A DNA stretch of 64,000 bases, from positions 13,603,276 through 13,667,275 of the forward strand of contig CM063246.1 in the NCBI GenBank assembly GCA_032158295.1, given 5' to 3'. The stretch comes from Pycnopodia helianthoides (taxonomy: Eukaryota > Echinodermata > Asteroidea > Forcipulatida > Asteriidae). The notes below the pieces were generated by a model. The model saw nothing but the letters and a program-made list of their open reading frames with translations, had not been told where the DNA came from and searched no databases. A program made the position numbers and the translations under genes. Below, in pieces: positions 38,641-50,520 of this stretch (position 1 is the first letter of the stretch; every line of letters starts with the position of its first letter).

Positions 38641-38835
38641 CATTGTTGGCATAGTGGTATCTTTTCTTGCCTTCCACCTCTGGGACCCTCGATTTAAATC
38701 CTGTTGGGGGTACTATGTGGATTGGGTTTTCAGTCCCTACCTGATGGCATGGGTTTTCCTCCCACATCTAAAAATTAAACTTCCTTCCTTGTCTTGTCTG
38801 CATGGGGTTCTTCGATAGTAAAGTGATTAAGTTCG
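38641..38835 (+). repeat. tRNA-derived SINE, second type
   Basis: A tRNA-like head (GGCATAGTGGTATC, then CTCGATTTAAATCCTG as B box) is followed by ATTGGGTTTTCAGTCCCTAC and TGGGTTTTCCTCCCACATC. The body differs from the SINE at 1566. Confidence 0.65.
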
Positions 38836-38865
38836 CTTTTCTGAGAGTCCTTAGCTTAGCAACCA

Positions 38866-39058
38866 GGGTCCAATTTCATAGAGCTGCTCAAGCACAAAAA
38901 TAAGCTAAGCGCAACAAAATTATGCTTAGCAGAATAAGGTCAACAGCCAACTACCATGCCCGAATGCAGCAATTGTGACTGGTATCCTGCTCATTTCTGC
39001 TAAGCAGGGAATTGTTAAGCAATATTTTCTGCTTAAGTAGCTCTATGAAATTGGGCCC
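38866..39058 (+). repeat. MITE family 3, full copy
   Basis: Both inverted ends are present (GGGTCCAATTTCATAGAGC on the left, with one change). It ends about 35 bp before a MITE family 2 copy. Confidence 0.83.
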
Positions 39059-39091
39059 AGAACTAATAAATAAATAAATACATTGTATGTC

Positions 39092-39467
39092 TTTAAAGGC
39101 ACTGGACACTTTTGGTAATTACTTAAAATAATTGTTAGCATAAAAACTTACTTGGTAACGAGCAATGGAGAGCTGTTGATAGTATAAAACATTGTGAGAA
39201 ACTGCTCCCTCTGAAGTAACATAGTTTTTGAGAAAGAGGTAATTTCTCACTCAAATAATAAAAGACCTCAGCTGAAGCCTATTATTATGCATCTGAAAGC
39301 ACACAAAGTAATGCAACAAGGGTGTTTTTTCTTTCATTATTCTCTTGCAAATTCGATGACCAATTGAGCCCAAAATTTCACAGGTTTGTTATTTTATGCA
39401 TATGTTTGGATACACCTATTGAGAAGACTGGTCTTTGACAATTACCAAAAGTGTCCAGTGCCTCTAA
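39092..39467 (+). repeat. MITE family 2
   Basis: A third copy with the AAAGGCACTGGACACTTTTG end. The central palindrome is replaced by a different short sequence. It lies in the gene-free region after the nucleotidase gene. Confidence 0.83.
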
Positions 39468-40439
39468 GGTAACATTTTCGCCATGGTAAGTGACACGATA
39501 ACTTACAATTTTATGTCCAAAGTAAATGTGGCTTTTGGGTTGTGAGTTGAGAAGGAAAGAGGTTGAGGCATTTGAAATTGTACCCAGCATTACAGACTGT
39601 AGATGTAGGTGATCGTATTATTATCCCAACTTCACCAAACATGTTCTTCAAACACTCCACTTCAGTTTTTGGCATGTACTTAAGGGCAATGTCATATTAT
39701 TTATCACACAAGCGCTAGTGGAATACAGAAAAAATAGCGCTTCTGCATCCCATATCCAACTGATGGCCGAAGTGGATATTGGACACAACATCCTATTTTT
39801 TTTGTACTCCACAAGCTTTTCGTGTGATAAAAAATTAATCTTCAAGCAAACTTGACGCACAGCTCAAAAGAGCACAAGGTCACTTTTTTTTGGTAAGCAA
39901 AATTGTATTTTTTGCTCATGTACAGCTTTCCAACCCAATTTTACATCTTGACTGCCTATACACTTCGGCCAGGGACACTTGCTTTACGTCCTTCATGGTA
40001 CAAGTCCATTTTCTATACATGAAGTCAGGAAGAACACTGCCATGTTGTTTGGGGTAAGTAGTTATAGAGTCAGAGTGGAATAACGCTGAATGCGGATGTT
40101 GCCATGTCCAGTGTCTAAACGATACATGGGGTTAAATATTTCACACTTCACACACATTTTAATCCAATTATTCTGGGTTTTTTTATTGTAGAATAATTCC
40201 AGAACTTGACAGTATTGTACATTTAATGATTTATAAACTAATTGTTAAGTATAAGTATCTTTGCATTTACATATGTTTTTTTAAGGCAGCTGTGACATTG
40301 TTGAATTAATGAGTTTTTTTTAAAGAGCAGTTTGCAGAAGAATTGTGCATTCATTTATCCAAAATAGTTCACTATTTATTCCAACTTGTACAGCTCTTGA
40401 ATTAGAAGAGGTTTATATAAAGGCATTTATTTTATTTTA

Positions 40440-40481
40440 AATAAAGTTATATTGTATTGCATGCCTTTTATGCAAAATAAA
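40440..40481 (+). promoter_or_regulatory. Pair of candidate polyadenylation hexamers
   Basis: AATAAA occurs at 40440-40445 and 40476-40481. They lie 4.3 kb beyond the stop of the nucleotidase gene, in a repeat-filled stretch, and could end a very long 3' UTR. Nearer signals are not obvious, and assignment is speculative. Confidence 0.2.
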
Positions 40482-41149
40482 GGTTCTGATACCAAGTTTA
40501 TCATAACAGGTTCTTACTGCCATTTTGTCACATGTTAGGCGGAGTAAAAAAACAAACATGTTTAGCGTCCCCGCCCGCCTCCTTTTTTTTTTACTTTACT
40601 ATTTTATTTTTAAAAGGGGGGAAAATTAGACTAAAATGATACAAATCATTTTTGTTGTTGTCATACATTGCATTGCATTGAAAAAATATACCTTGGCCAG
40701 CCATATTTAGCATGGCGGGCCATCTTGGAAAAAATAGCAAAAATTTTGAAAAAATTGCAAAATAGTAGCGCCCTGTCTCCTCCTCTTTTTGAAAAAGTCT
40801 GGACATGTTCAATGTCTTGTCCAACATGTTTCTTTTATGTATTGTGTGTTTGAACAGTAGAAAAAACAATGGAGATTTGAAATTTAAAAAAGAATGGCAG
40901 CCCCTTCTTGAAATAAAAAATAAAAAGCCCCTCCTCCTTCCCGGAAGCTAAACATGTTTCTTTTTTTACTCGGCCTTACACCAAGATTCAACTCAATTAG
41001 AGCTTTACTTCGAAAGATAAGTAGACTTTGATCTGACGCCACATGACACGTGACTAACTTCCCAATAAGAAGTTTCTGAGATGATGACCAGTGCATTAAG
41101 AATGATACGCATGCGCACCTATAGCAGCCTACCCACACATAATTGGCCC

Positions 41150-41306
41150 TTTTCGAATTCACGGCTTCGGCTCCAAAATCGGCTCAGGCTAGCTAGGCTC
41201 CCTCAATTACTTTAACTTACGCATGCTTTGCGGTCACGGTTTCAGACAAGAAAACGGGGCCTGAAGCCCAATCCGGAGCCGAAGCCGTGGATTCAAAAAG
41301 GGCCTC
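41150..41306. repeat. Palindromic element with GGCCCTTTTCGAA ends
   Basis: The left end GGCCCTTTTCGAATTCACGG with CTTCGGCTCC mirrors the right end GGAGCCGAAGCCGTGG with ATTCAAAAAGGGCC. A second copy lies 270 bp downstream. Confidence 0.8.
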
Positions 41307-41571
41307 AGTTCCCTTAAAGTGGAGCATATTGAATGAAAAGGAAAATACATTTCTTACTTTAGTGTCAACAATATTAAAAGTGTCACACAAAGGCAAACAA
41401 AGGAACATATACAAATATAAGAACATATATTTATATTTCGGGCTGAAATGAGAGGGGACAAATTCCCCTGGCGGGCAGAAAACCCTAGCCCGGGGACACA
41501 TTCCCCCATGGGATTCTGTCCACCAGGACCTTTGTGCGGGGGACAGAATTCCTTGTGACACCGGCTAATTA

Positions 41572-41716
41572 AAGGCCCTTTTCGAAACCACGGGGGCTTC
41601 AGCTTAGGCTCTGTCGGTTATTCAGAAGACGTGCGCTTTCCTTACGAGGCTTCGACCAGGTAGACAGATCCCAAGCCGAAGCCCAAGCCCGAGCCGCAAT
41701 TTCGAAAAGGGCCATA
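41572..41716. repeat. Palindromic element with GGCCCTTTTCGAA ends, second copy
   Basis: AGGCCCTTTTCGAAACCACG on the left and GCAATTTCGAAAAGGGCC on the right delimit it. The inner arms (GCTTCAGCTTAGGCTC / AAGCCCAAGCCCGAGC) have diverged. It lies just upstream of the GC-rich stretch that holds the candidate first exon near 41800. Confidence 0.78.
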
Positions 41717-42505
41717 TCTCAAGAGGGCGCCAAACTCGAACTAGCAAGTCTCTTTAAACGTGGGGACGCACGTGAAGCAACGAGGCCGCGAGTATGCGAG
41801 GTAAATTTTCATTTTTCTTCATTTACGTCAATTGTTTCTTCATTGCAATGCATTATGATGTATCTTTAGGTATTTCTTGTTCACAAATTTAAACTGATAC
41901 TCTTGCATACTGTAGCTTCTCAGAATACCAACCATTTTTGAGTTTTAATACCTCTCTCGAAAATATTTCGAAAATGGCGGAATTACCCGCCCTAGACTAT
42001 ACAGTCAGTAGGATGGAGCCCCACCCATTCCGCGGGGAAACACGTTTCTCGAGCAGAATTTTAAAAATGTTGACAACCTTTGTACATAAAGTAACCTATT
42101 AAGTGTTAGTACTGTTGTTGAAGTATTTTTTTACACTTTGGCATCAAAAATCCATCGGATTTCTGAATAAATTTGTAGACAGTGTAGTTGGAAAAGAGTT
42201 TTCCAATGCCTGGTGGTAGTGGTATGCAAAGCACTTTCCTGTAAACCAATGGAGCTAAATCCAGTGAGAATATTATTACCTTTAAAAATTAAGCAAAATG
42301 TTAAAATTCCCAGTTTTACTTCTTCAAGTCATATGTTCATGGGGCCTAAATTTCTTTACACCTGCACCGCTCTTCGTCACAACCTGACTACATTTGAGGA
42401 CTTTTTGCCCACTGCATCCCAAAATGTATCTGTCCTTATTTGGACCAGTACAATATTTTATGGTTTTGAGGTGAAAATGTTTTTTCGTCTCATTTTTGTG
42501 TGCAG

Positions 42506-42573
42506 GTGAAACGGGACCCAGATATATACAAGTATTTCAAAGGACAGAACAATATTTTACCTACAATTTTTAG
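42506..42573 (+). other. Isolated exon candidate of an unrecognised gene
   Basis: A pyrimidine-rich tract ends in TGTGCAG directly before 42506, and the segment ends TTTTTAG followed by the consensus donor GTAAGA. The frame starting with the first base is open over all 68 bases and reads VKRDPDIYKYFKG followed by QNNILPTIFR; one other frame ends in a stop at the exon edge. A GC-rich stretch about 0.7 kb upstream has ATGCGAG followed by a GTAAAT donor at 41801, which would make a plausible first exon, but joining the two gives only a 25-residue peptide. I do not recognise the protein. It may be coding sequence of a gene whose other exons I cannot find, or part of a noncoding transcript. Confidence 0.35.
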
Positions 42574-42811
42574 GTAAGAATTAAATGATTTTATTTAACT
42601 GTCTGCCTTTTTAAATTTGTTAAATTTTTTTTTTACTGTGGGCTTGGTTTAATCATTCAAGAAATGGATTTCAGCATTTTTTTATACAGTAAAACGGTAA
42701 CTGGTTAAACATCCCAATCCTACAGTATCAAAAACAGAAACCAAATAAAATTTGTAAAAACCATGACCCACCTTTCAACATACCTATTCTGTTCATAAAT
42801 TGTTAAAATCC

Positions 42812-43206
42812 TTAAAGGAACATTACAGAATTGGTTTTTGCTAACAAAACAGTTGCTGGCAGTGTAAGCACTTTATTTAGTCCACCATATACATGAACTG
42901 ACAAATCTGTAGAAGTTTGAGATCGATCGGCCATCTGGGTCACAAGAAAGTAGTGAAAAACCGATTACACATTTGCATGAAATCATATAGATTCAACAAA
43001 TGAATAAAACGCTCACTGAGCGATAAACTCCTATCGGAAAATTAGTTTATTCATTTTTCATCAAGTATGGCGTTTCAGACATAAATATTTCAAGGGATGT
43101 TTTCTACTATCATCATCATTAGACCGTGTAAGTTTTATGTAAATCTGTGAGAAAAAAGTATATTTTTCAAGTTTTTTTCTTACCAATTCTGTAATTGTTC
43201 ATTTAA
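42812..43206 (+). repeat. MITE family 1, full copy
   Basis: It has the family's left terminal repeat and a slightly eroded right end (TGTAATTGTTCATTTAAA). The core matches the 35281 copy over its whole length. Confidence 0.85.
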
Positions 43207-43965
43207 AGTTGCAGTCTTGCATTCTGAACGATCTTCTGCTAATTATAGCGGTAGTTAGAATGCAGGCATCATCACATCATCATGTTTTTCGATACTTTCA
43301 TTGAGAGGCAGTATCTATCCACTCTGGACTCAAGTATAGAGTGCAAAATGTCTCTCACTGGTGGCTAGTGAGACCAATTTAGTATAAAATAGTTAGCCTC
43401 TTCTTCTTTACATGTTAAATGTTTTATAAGAATGTAATCTTTGTTTTGTTTTTATTTATTATCATATTCAATTTAACCTTTTATTTAAGTGTAAAACATT
43501 AATAATTTTTTTATTAAATAAAACTGCTTTTAGTACTTAAAATTCATCATTATTTTAACCAAAGCCTATTGTGTGCCATAGTGCTCCATGCCATACCCTG
43601 TGAATGCCTATTTTAAGTTTATGAAGTTGTAAAATGTTTGTTGTTGCTGGTTTCTGTTTTTCTCTCAGAGAATCTGTATATTGGCAATTTTGTTCTATTG
43701 TGCCATTGACTTTACCAGACCGTTCCTATGCTTAGTCCAAAATGGCTTCAATACCAGGATATTCAGTTTGGACGATTCTGAGAACTATTTTACTTGCATA
43801 ACTGATTAGACTTATTGTTTGATAGTTGTTTTAATGCTTTGAAGTTTCCTTTATTGGGTATGGTGTCAAATGGAGTTAAATCATTGTGATGGCCATTTGC
43901 CTTTTCTCAAGCAATCATTGCATACATGTAGGCCTATCTTTAGAAGAACTCAACCATTTTTTTTC

Positions 43966-44160
43966 TTAATTCGGGTACCGGGAACAATTTTCGATACCAG
44001 GTACTTTGTTGCTTCTCATTGCCCTTATAGCTTGTTCTACTTCATTCCGGTTTATCAGTGGTTCATTGATCTCTTCGTCATTTGTGATTGTATCCCGAAT
44101 GATAATCATCGACATCAGCTTCATGGTTGTATGAATACACAAAGCATATACAGAGATCAT
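43966..44160 (-). pseudogene. LINE fragment: linker between endonuclease and reverse transcriptase
   Basis: The minus-strand frame contains EEINEPLINRNEVEQAIRAM then RSNKVPGIEN, the usual segment just before the reverse-transcriptase core of many non-LTR retrotransposons. The reading frame ends soon after, and no reverse-transcriptase core follows on this strand. Confidence 0.6.
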
Positions 44161-44744
44161 ACGAGAGAAATCCCTGTTCGATCTTATTTAAACATTGGTC
44201 ACCATTTAACTTGAATTACTTCCGTTGAGATTTGCTTGTGTGAGGTAGCTGAGCGGGGCTCGCGAAAAAGGATTGCTGTGTTTCCCAGCTGTAGATCTAG
44301 TTGTAACATTATAAAGCCATGGTACTGTAATCTTTGTCTGCTCATTTGAACTGATTGAGGTTTGACAGCAACATCTTGCAGACCCACTATAGCATGTGTG
44401 TCTCACGGTTTGAAGAAGAGCTTTTAGGTGGGCAACCATGATTTCCATTTCAAACTCTGAACTAGAGCTGCAATCTATGACATTTCTTTTCTTCACTTGC
44501 CAGACGCTCTTTGGGGTTGTCGGATCTTCTTCGTCTGCTCATGCTAACTTTAACTCAGTTGAGTGTACATTTTTATTCAGATCAAAATAATTTAGCGGTT
44601 GGATCATATCCACAAGATTGTTGTGATCGGTTTGTTGGATGACTCTGTAGAGCTGTGACAAATAGGCATCTTAAACTTTATGACGCCTTGAACTGATGCT
44701 GATTGATGTAGACCAAGTCTCTGAAAGTGAAAGGATACGGTTTG

Positions 44745-45308
44745 GCCTTGCTGTCCGCTGCTGCTTTCAAGGTGACATCAGTGCAGTTTGAGTTCAAGCT
44801 GTACAGGACTCTTGTCCTCTCCGTCATTACGTATGGCTCTGAATCTTGGACTCTCAAAAAAGCCAACAACACGATTGTGAGTCTTTGAGATGCCCTGTCT
44901 CAGTAGGACTGTAGGACACTGGGGGTTTCCAGAAGAGATAGGATAAAAAACGAGAACATAAAGACCAGAGCTAGCATCAATTAAGCTAGACACAATTCAT
45001 ATCATCAAAACAAAGAGGCTATCGTACTTTGGTCAGAACGAAAGGATACCAAACTCCAGATACCCAAAGATCAATATGGACGGAGCCATAGCTGGAAATA
45101 GACCTCAAAGACAACCACCCATGCGCTCGATTGAAACCATTTAAACAAGCTGTAGGCTAGAGGCATCTACTCTACAACAGAAGCTGGCAGGAAGGCTGAA
45201 ACACTCAGTTCTGGATAAGTTTCATTATGCAGCAGCCATCTCTAGGCATAACATGAGAGGTCCGTCTACTACTACTACTACTACCACTACTACCACTACT
45301 ACTACTAC
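44745..45308 (+). mobile_element. LINE 3' end with (ACT)n tail
   Basis: Across shifting plus-strand frames one can read a LINE C-terminus: QFEFKLYRTLVLSVITYGSE then SWTLKK near 44780-44870, IKTKRLSYFGQNERIP near 45005-45055, and FIMQQPSLGIT near 45225-45250. It ends in a triplet repeat (about 45265-45308). Stops and frameshifts show it is dead. Its strand is opposite to the LINE fragment at 43966, so the two are not one simple insertion. Confidence 0.7.
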
Positions 45309-45309
45309 A

Positions 45310-45895
45310 GTGCAGTATAATTACTCTGTTAGAAGGATGTTCAGTGCTGGAGGGGGGCTCATCAGTGCAATTGAATTACTCCTCCTGTTAGGGAGGTGTT
45401 CAGTTGCTGGAGGAGCCATCGGTGCAATTGAATTACTCCTCCTGTAGGGAGGGTGTTCAGTTGCTGGAGGAGCCATCAGTGCAATTGAATTACTCCTCCT
45501 GTAGGGAGGGTGTTCAGTTGCTGGAGGAGCCATCAGTGCAATTGAATACTCCTCTGTAGGGAGGTGTTCAGTTGCTGGAGGAGCCATCGTGCATTAATTA
45601 CTCCTACTGTAGGGAGGGTGTTCAGTTGCTGGAGGAGCCATCAGTGCAATTGAACTCCTCCTGTAGGGAGGGTGTTCAGTTGCTGGAGGAGCCATCGTAC
45701 AATTGAATTACTCCTCCTGTAGGGAGGGTGTTCAGTTGCTGGAGGAGCCATCAGTGCAATTGAATTACTCCTCTGTAGGGAGGGTGTTCAGTTGCTGGAG
45801 GAGCCATCAGTGCAATTGAATTTATAGCTTCCTGTAGGGAGGGTGTTCAGTTGTTTGAGGAGCCATCAGTGCAGTTGAATTAATCCTACGGTTGA
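45310..45895 (+). repeat. 57-bp minisatellite, about 10 units
   Basis: The unit is GTTCAGTTGCTGGAGGAGCC, then ATCAGTGCAATTGAATTACT, then CCTCCTGTAGGGAGGGT. Units vary by small deletions. It starts directly after the LINE tail and ends where the truncated gypsy integrase begins. Open frames here on both strands come from the repeat. Confidence 0.9.
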
Positions 45896-48800
45896 AACGC
45901 TCACATTGTGCATTATCTTGCGCATGGTAGGTGATGGTCGTAGACCTTCGCATACCACAGAAGGCAAAAAGTTATTGGATTAAGTCAGACTCAAGTTGTC
46001 TCCCTTGATCGGGATGGATCATGTCCGGTACTCCAAATTTTACAAACCAATTGTTTACTGAAACTGTTGAAGCTGTGAGGGTAGTCTGATCGTTCATTGG
46101 AACGGCCAAGTGAATACTTAGAGGAACTATCTGGAATGATGAGAACATTCTCAGTTCAATCTGAAATCAATGGCAACCACTTCAAGGGAGCGTGATGCAA
46201 TCAAATGTCCAAGAGATTTCTTGGTTTAAGAAACTGAAGTTTCGGGAAGATAAACCTCTTACAGTGCTGTAATGTCCCAAAACATACCAGGCCAGTAACA
46301 TGTTTGATCAGACCAAATGGTCGCTCTCAACTCCCTGCTGGCCACTCTGGTGATGCAATGAAGAAAGAATAGGCTCTAAACAAACTGGTAGTAAGAGCTT
46401 TGTTTTATCTCAGTTCCATTGTGGATGTTTTCCAGTATAGAACCCTGTTTATTTCAACTACTTGCTCTCTCTGCCTGAGAAGGACTAATACAAGTTGAGG
46501 TTCGAGCTTTCTCTCTGAAGGAACGGTCCCTGCCCATTGGGCAGTACACAGAAAACTTTTGAATTGTAGGGTCTTTCTGCTGCAGTTGCTGAAGTTCTTC
46601 TTGTGAGTATGAGTGCTCCATCGGCAGCTTTCCAATAGAACTTTTCAAGAAAGTACAAGATCTAGGTGTAACTTTTCGGAACAATATCCAGATGGACATC
46701 CATGTCAGAAATGTCTGCAAATCTTTATACCTTGCATTGCACAAGATTGGACAAATTTGTAATCTTTTTGACAAATCCACTCCAGAAAGGCTCGTCCACG
46801 CTGTCATTACATGCTGCCTTGATTTTGTAACAGTCTTCTTCTTGGTCTACACTTAACAATCTCCAAATTACAGCGAGTTCAGAACTCATCAGCCAGATTA
46901 GTCACACGATCCAAAACCTGTGACCATATTTTACAAATTTTCTGCGACTTGCACTGGCTTCCCGGCGGTTAGACAACGGATTGTGTACAAAACCCTTCGT
47001 CTCACCTACAGCTGTATCCACGGCTACGCACCAACATATTTACAAGATCTTATTCACGAGTACAAGCCTCCGAGAAAACTCTGCTCCCAATCACAAGCTC
47101 TACTTACCTGTTCATCGGCATCGACAAAGTCATACAGCCAGCGTGTTTTTTCTACGTCTTCTCCCAAGCTCCCAACAAACATCAAAGACGCACAAACTGT
47201 AGATCAAGTTAAGTGCCTTCTCAACACCCATTTGTTACATTCTAACTTAAATTTTGTTTGAACTCTCTTGACTTTGTACAGCGCATTGGGACTCTGTGTG
47301 TAGTACACTTTATAAGCACGATTTATTATTATTATCATGAGGGGAATGATGAATTCTGTAAAGCTACTGTATTGCTGGCTCTCGGTTGCGGCTTAGTGTT
47401 CTAATGTACCTGCAACTTGTAGTTCCGAAGGAGCAGCGGAAGGAGATGTTTTTTTGAACGGATCATAGGTTCTATCTCCCCTGATTTGTCTTTAACTTCT
47501 TTTGTTATATTTTGAGAAACGTGTTGGTGTTTAAAGACCCGATCTATACCTGATTTAGAAATTATAGATGTTGAGCCTGGCCACTCATCTCTGTTCTGAT
47601 AGCATCCAGATGTGTTGTCTGCAGGTGACTAGTGTGATGTTGCCTAGGTCCATACTCCAAAGGAGCTTCCATACAAATAGTCCTTGAACCAAGAAGTTCC
47701 AACTGCATTGTTGCATGCATCACTCAAGGAGGAGAGAATGGCTGGCAAAAGCTATCATCCTACGTCTTTCGTCTTGTATTGAGAAAGAACTGCACCTATT
47801 CCATCTAAACTGGTATCGTCACCAACATTTAAGGGCAGGGTAATGTTGGCATAACCCAAAACAGGCATAAAGGTAAATAAATTCTTTGGTTGGTCAAACC
47901 CATCCTGGCAGGTTTCATTTCATCGCCTGTGAAAGTAGCTTGGAGACCTCTATTGGCACATCCCAACCAAAGAATACAAGTCACCTGTTATCTTTGAGAA
48001 TGACGGCACATATCTCTGGCAATAGCCTGCAAACCCAAGAAAGTTCCTCAGTTTGAGTTGTTTCAATGTTTGTGGAACTGGCCATTCAGCCACTGCACTT
48101 GTTCATCCACCATTGAATGCTGTGCCTTCTGCTGACAGAATATGGCCCTCATTACGAGACCCTGGTGCTGGAATAGATGACACCTTGAGGGCTTCAGCTT
48201 CAAGAGGTTGGCCTGGAGTCTGAGGGTCTAGTGCTCCAAGTACTGTTCAGAGGATGGAGAGTATAGATAAGAATATCATTCAAACTAACAACATTTAAAA
48301 TGTGATGTCATCAAAACATCTCTGCAAGAGTCTTTGAAAGGTTGCATGTGCTTAAAGGCCAAAGGACATGTGGTTGCACTCGTACAGCCCTAATGTGAAT
48401 GTGAAAGCGGTCTTCTCACGATCGTCTTCATGCATCCTAACCTGATGGTAAGTCACCACTTGCCAGATCGAGTGTGCTAAAACACTTGGCACCAGTTGGA
48501 GCATCCAGGAAGTCTCAGACGCGAGGCAATGAAAAACGACTGGCTGCGTTTGAGAGTTCATTGGACGATAGTCTACACACATAAATAAGGAACAATAATT
48601 CTTCCTAGCTAGAACCACTGATAGCACCTGCTTGGAGGAGATCAAATTGATTTGGCAGTATTCTGTGAAAGGGTTGTGTAAGCGGTTCATTAGATTTCAA
48701 TATAATTTGATGGGTTACTGTGGAGGTATCACCTAAATCAAACTGGTCCGTTACAAAAGTATCACGATGCTTGTGAAGGAGAGAGTTTATCTGAGCAAAC

Positions 48801-50520
48801 TGGTCTTTGGTTCCATCAAATTCTGACAAATCAACGTGGACTGGACGTTATTCGACTCGGAAGGAGATAATTTTTCAGATGCCAAGATCATGACTTCATT
48901 GACAGACACCTGTTTGAATTAGACTTATGTACAAATCCTTCCAGTGATGGACACCAAAAATTGCGAGCGTTCAGCTAGAATAAGTCTTTCTCAAGATAGA
49001 TTGACCATCCTATTGTACATGTCCACTGTACATGTGTTGTCAATGATGGTAGACTGTACAATGACACCAAGAAAAGACTGCCAACATTTCTCTAGGTTCA
49101 ACTACAGAGAACTGAGTCCCAGGTTTTTTACCTGTAGCTTCAACTCTGACCCAAGATTGTGCAGGAAGTTTAAATGCCAGCCACCATATGCACTTCAGAA
49201 AATGTTTGATTTTTAACATCATGGGTTCCTGCTAGTTCTGCCATGTTCACCCCACTTGCGATTGCAGAGGATATGATGTTCATACCCAAGACCATCGGAT
49301 CAGTTGTTGCTCCCCATACTCCGTAAGTTGACCCCTAGTCAAAATCCAACTCAAGGTATAGCCAATGTATGCAATGTTCAACCCAATACACAGGTGAGGG
49401 ATAACCTGAGACCTTCCATTGCAAGAATCGCTCCCACTGGCTCCAAGAAACTTTTGAAGAACTCCTCGGTGATGATATAACCATCAAGGCACTGCACTTA
49501 AAACACCTCCAATATTAACTTCCATTGTTGGGGATACCCCAACAAAGTGATACTAAAGATCTTACTGGTGTGTGTTGAACTTATTTCAATCCTGCCCACC
49601 TGAGGGTTTTTGTCGATGGGAGGCCCTACTTTGATGTTGCGATTTTTGAGGTGTGTAACTTCGTCTTCTTATACCATTCAGCAGTGTTGCGTTGAGCTTT
49701 GGCTAACTCAGTTTGGGTCTCTATTAGTAGTTTTCTGAATCAATTTGCAGTGCGATGTTCTCTCCACTGACGGTGGTTGCAGCAGGGTCTAAGATGATTG
49801 GATGAAGAAGATGAACAATTGTTCCCCATTGTTTATGTTGGATGGAGAAGGCGTTTCATGTTGAGCACTTGCTGACGCTACCTTTAAAAGCTGGTTGATT
49901 TGTGCTTGTTGCTCTTTGATGAGTTGTCATTGCTTTTCTAGTAAACCTCTCATTTGTTTAATTTCTTCAGCCGAGTTGGGTCAGGTCACACTGAAGAGTA
50001 ACTTTGCTCTTTAGGGCTGTGTCATTATCTTCTTTGGCCCACTCAGTCACCTCACGACTCACTGTTTCTTTTTATGTTTTTGTAAAACCCAATCAGATTC
50101 ACCCTCAGAAAATGGATCACATAGTAACTGGTCTTTAGATGAACTTAATTGAGGGCACTTGTTTATGAATTTGTTTAGGCCCTCCATCAAATGGTGTGAG
50201 AAATCCCTAAGGAAACTGAAACTCTGTTAACGCTCGAACACAATTTCTTTGCGACTGACACCATCATTTTTTTACCCCACGCACTTTGTGCAAAACTGAA
50301 ACCAACTGTGTTATTGTCGGTCAAGGGTGCAGAGCTTAATTTTCTCTCTAGCTGCTCCGTCCAGGTGCTGGATCATGAAAAATCATTTTATCCTTGTTGG
50401 CAAGAGGCCTTGAGGTAACTGATGCATAAATGTCACAACACCAATCTTCAAGGGTAATGTCATGTTCTTTGCCCGTGAATTATTTAATTTGGTCTGCGAA
50501 GGCTTTTAAGCGTATCAGCA
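45890..50520 (-). mobile_element. Decayed Ty3/gypsy LTR retrotransposon, minus strand
   Basis: In minus-strand order there is an uncharacterised gag/protease-side stretch (about 50.5-48.9 kb), then the segment before the reverse transcriptase (LLHKHRDTFVTDQFDLGDTS, 48829-48605). The reverse transcriptase follows (VDYRPMNSQTQ, then YHQVRMHEDDREKTAFTF, 48690-48352), then the integrase zinc-finger side (YSQEELQQLQQKDPTIQKF, about 46650-46550), and the integrase core (LEVVAIDF near 46170; WFVKFGVPDMIHPDQG near 46050; NAQCERFN at the end near 45895). The catalytic YxDD region near 48280 is replaced by a stop and frame change. Many other stops are present. The integrase is cut off at its junction with the 57-bp minisatellite. 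I see no LTRs. An L2/CR1-like LINE splits the integrase part. Confidence 0.8.
46640..47335 (+). mobile_element. L2/CR1-like LINE 3' fragment nested in the gypsy element
   Basis: The plus strand reads the end of a LINE reverse transcriptase (VQDLGVTFRNNIQMDIHVRN, then LALHKIGQICNLF) and its C-terminal domain (VRQRIVYKTLRLTYSCIHGY, then APTYLQDLIHEYKPPR; ORF 46920-47261). The 3' end has GCGCATTGGGACTC, then TTATAAGCACG and (ATT)n at 47322-47335, the usual form of L2-type 3' ends. Gypsy integrase sequence lies on both sides, on the other strand, so this LINE came later. It is 5'-truncated and carries stops. Confidence 0.8.

Larger units (their letters stand above)
36110..41750. other. Region after the nucleotidase gene: 3' UTR and repeats
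   Basis: I see no coding exon here. Besides the MITEs and SINEs listed separately there is an inverted repeat at 36889-36995 (GAGATATGGCGGAC / GTCCGCCATATCTC), another at 39698-39836 (TTATCACACAAGCGCTAGTG against the right end CAAGCTTTTCGTGTGATAA), and AT-rich unique sequence. Part may be the nucleotidase 3' UTR. Confidence 0.5.

Noticed and set aside
45253..45587. Thr-rich and APPATEHPP-type repeat frames
   Set aside because: They are read from the (ACT)n tail and the 57-bp minisatellite.
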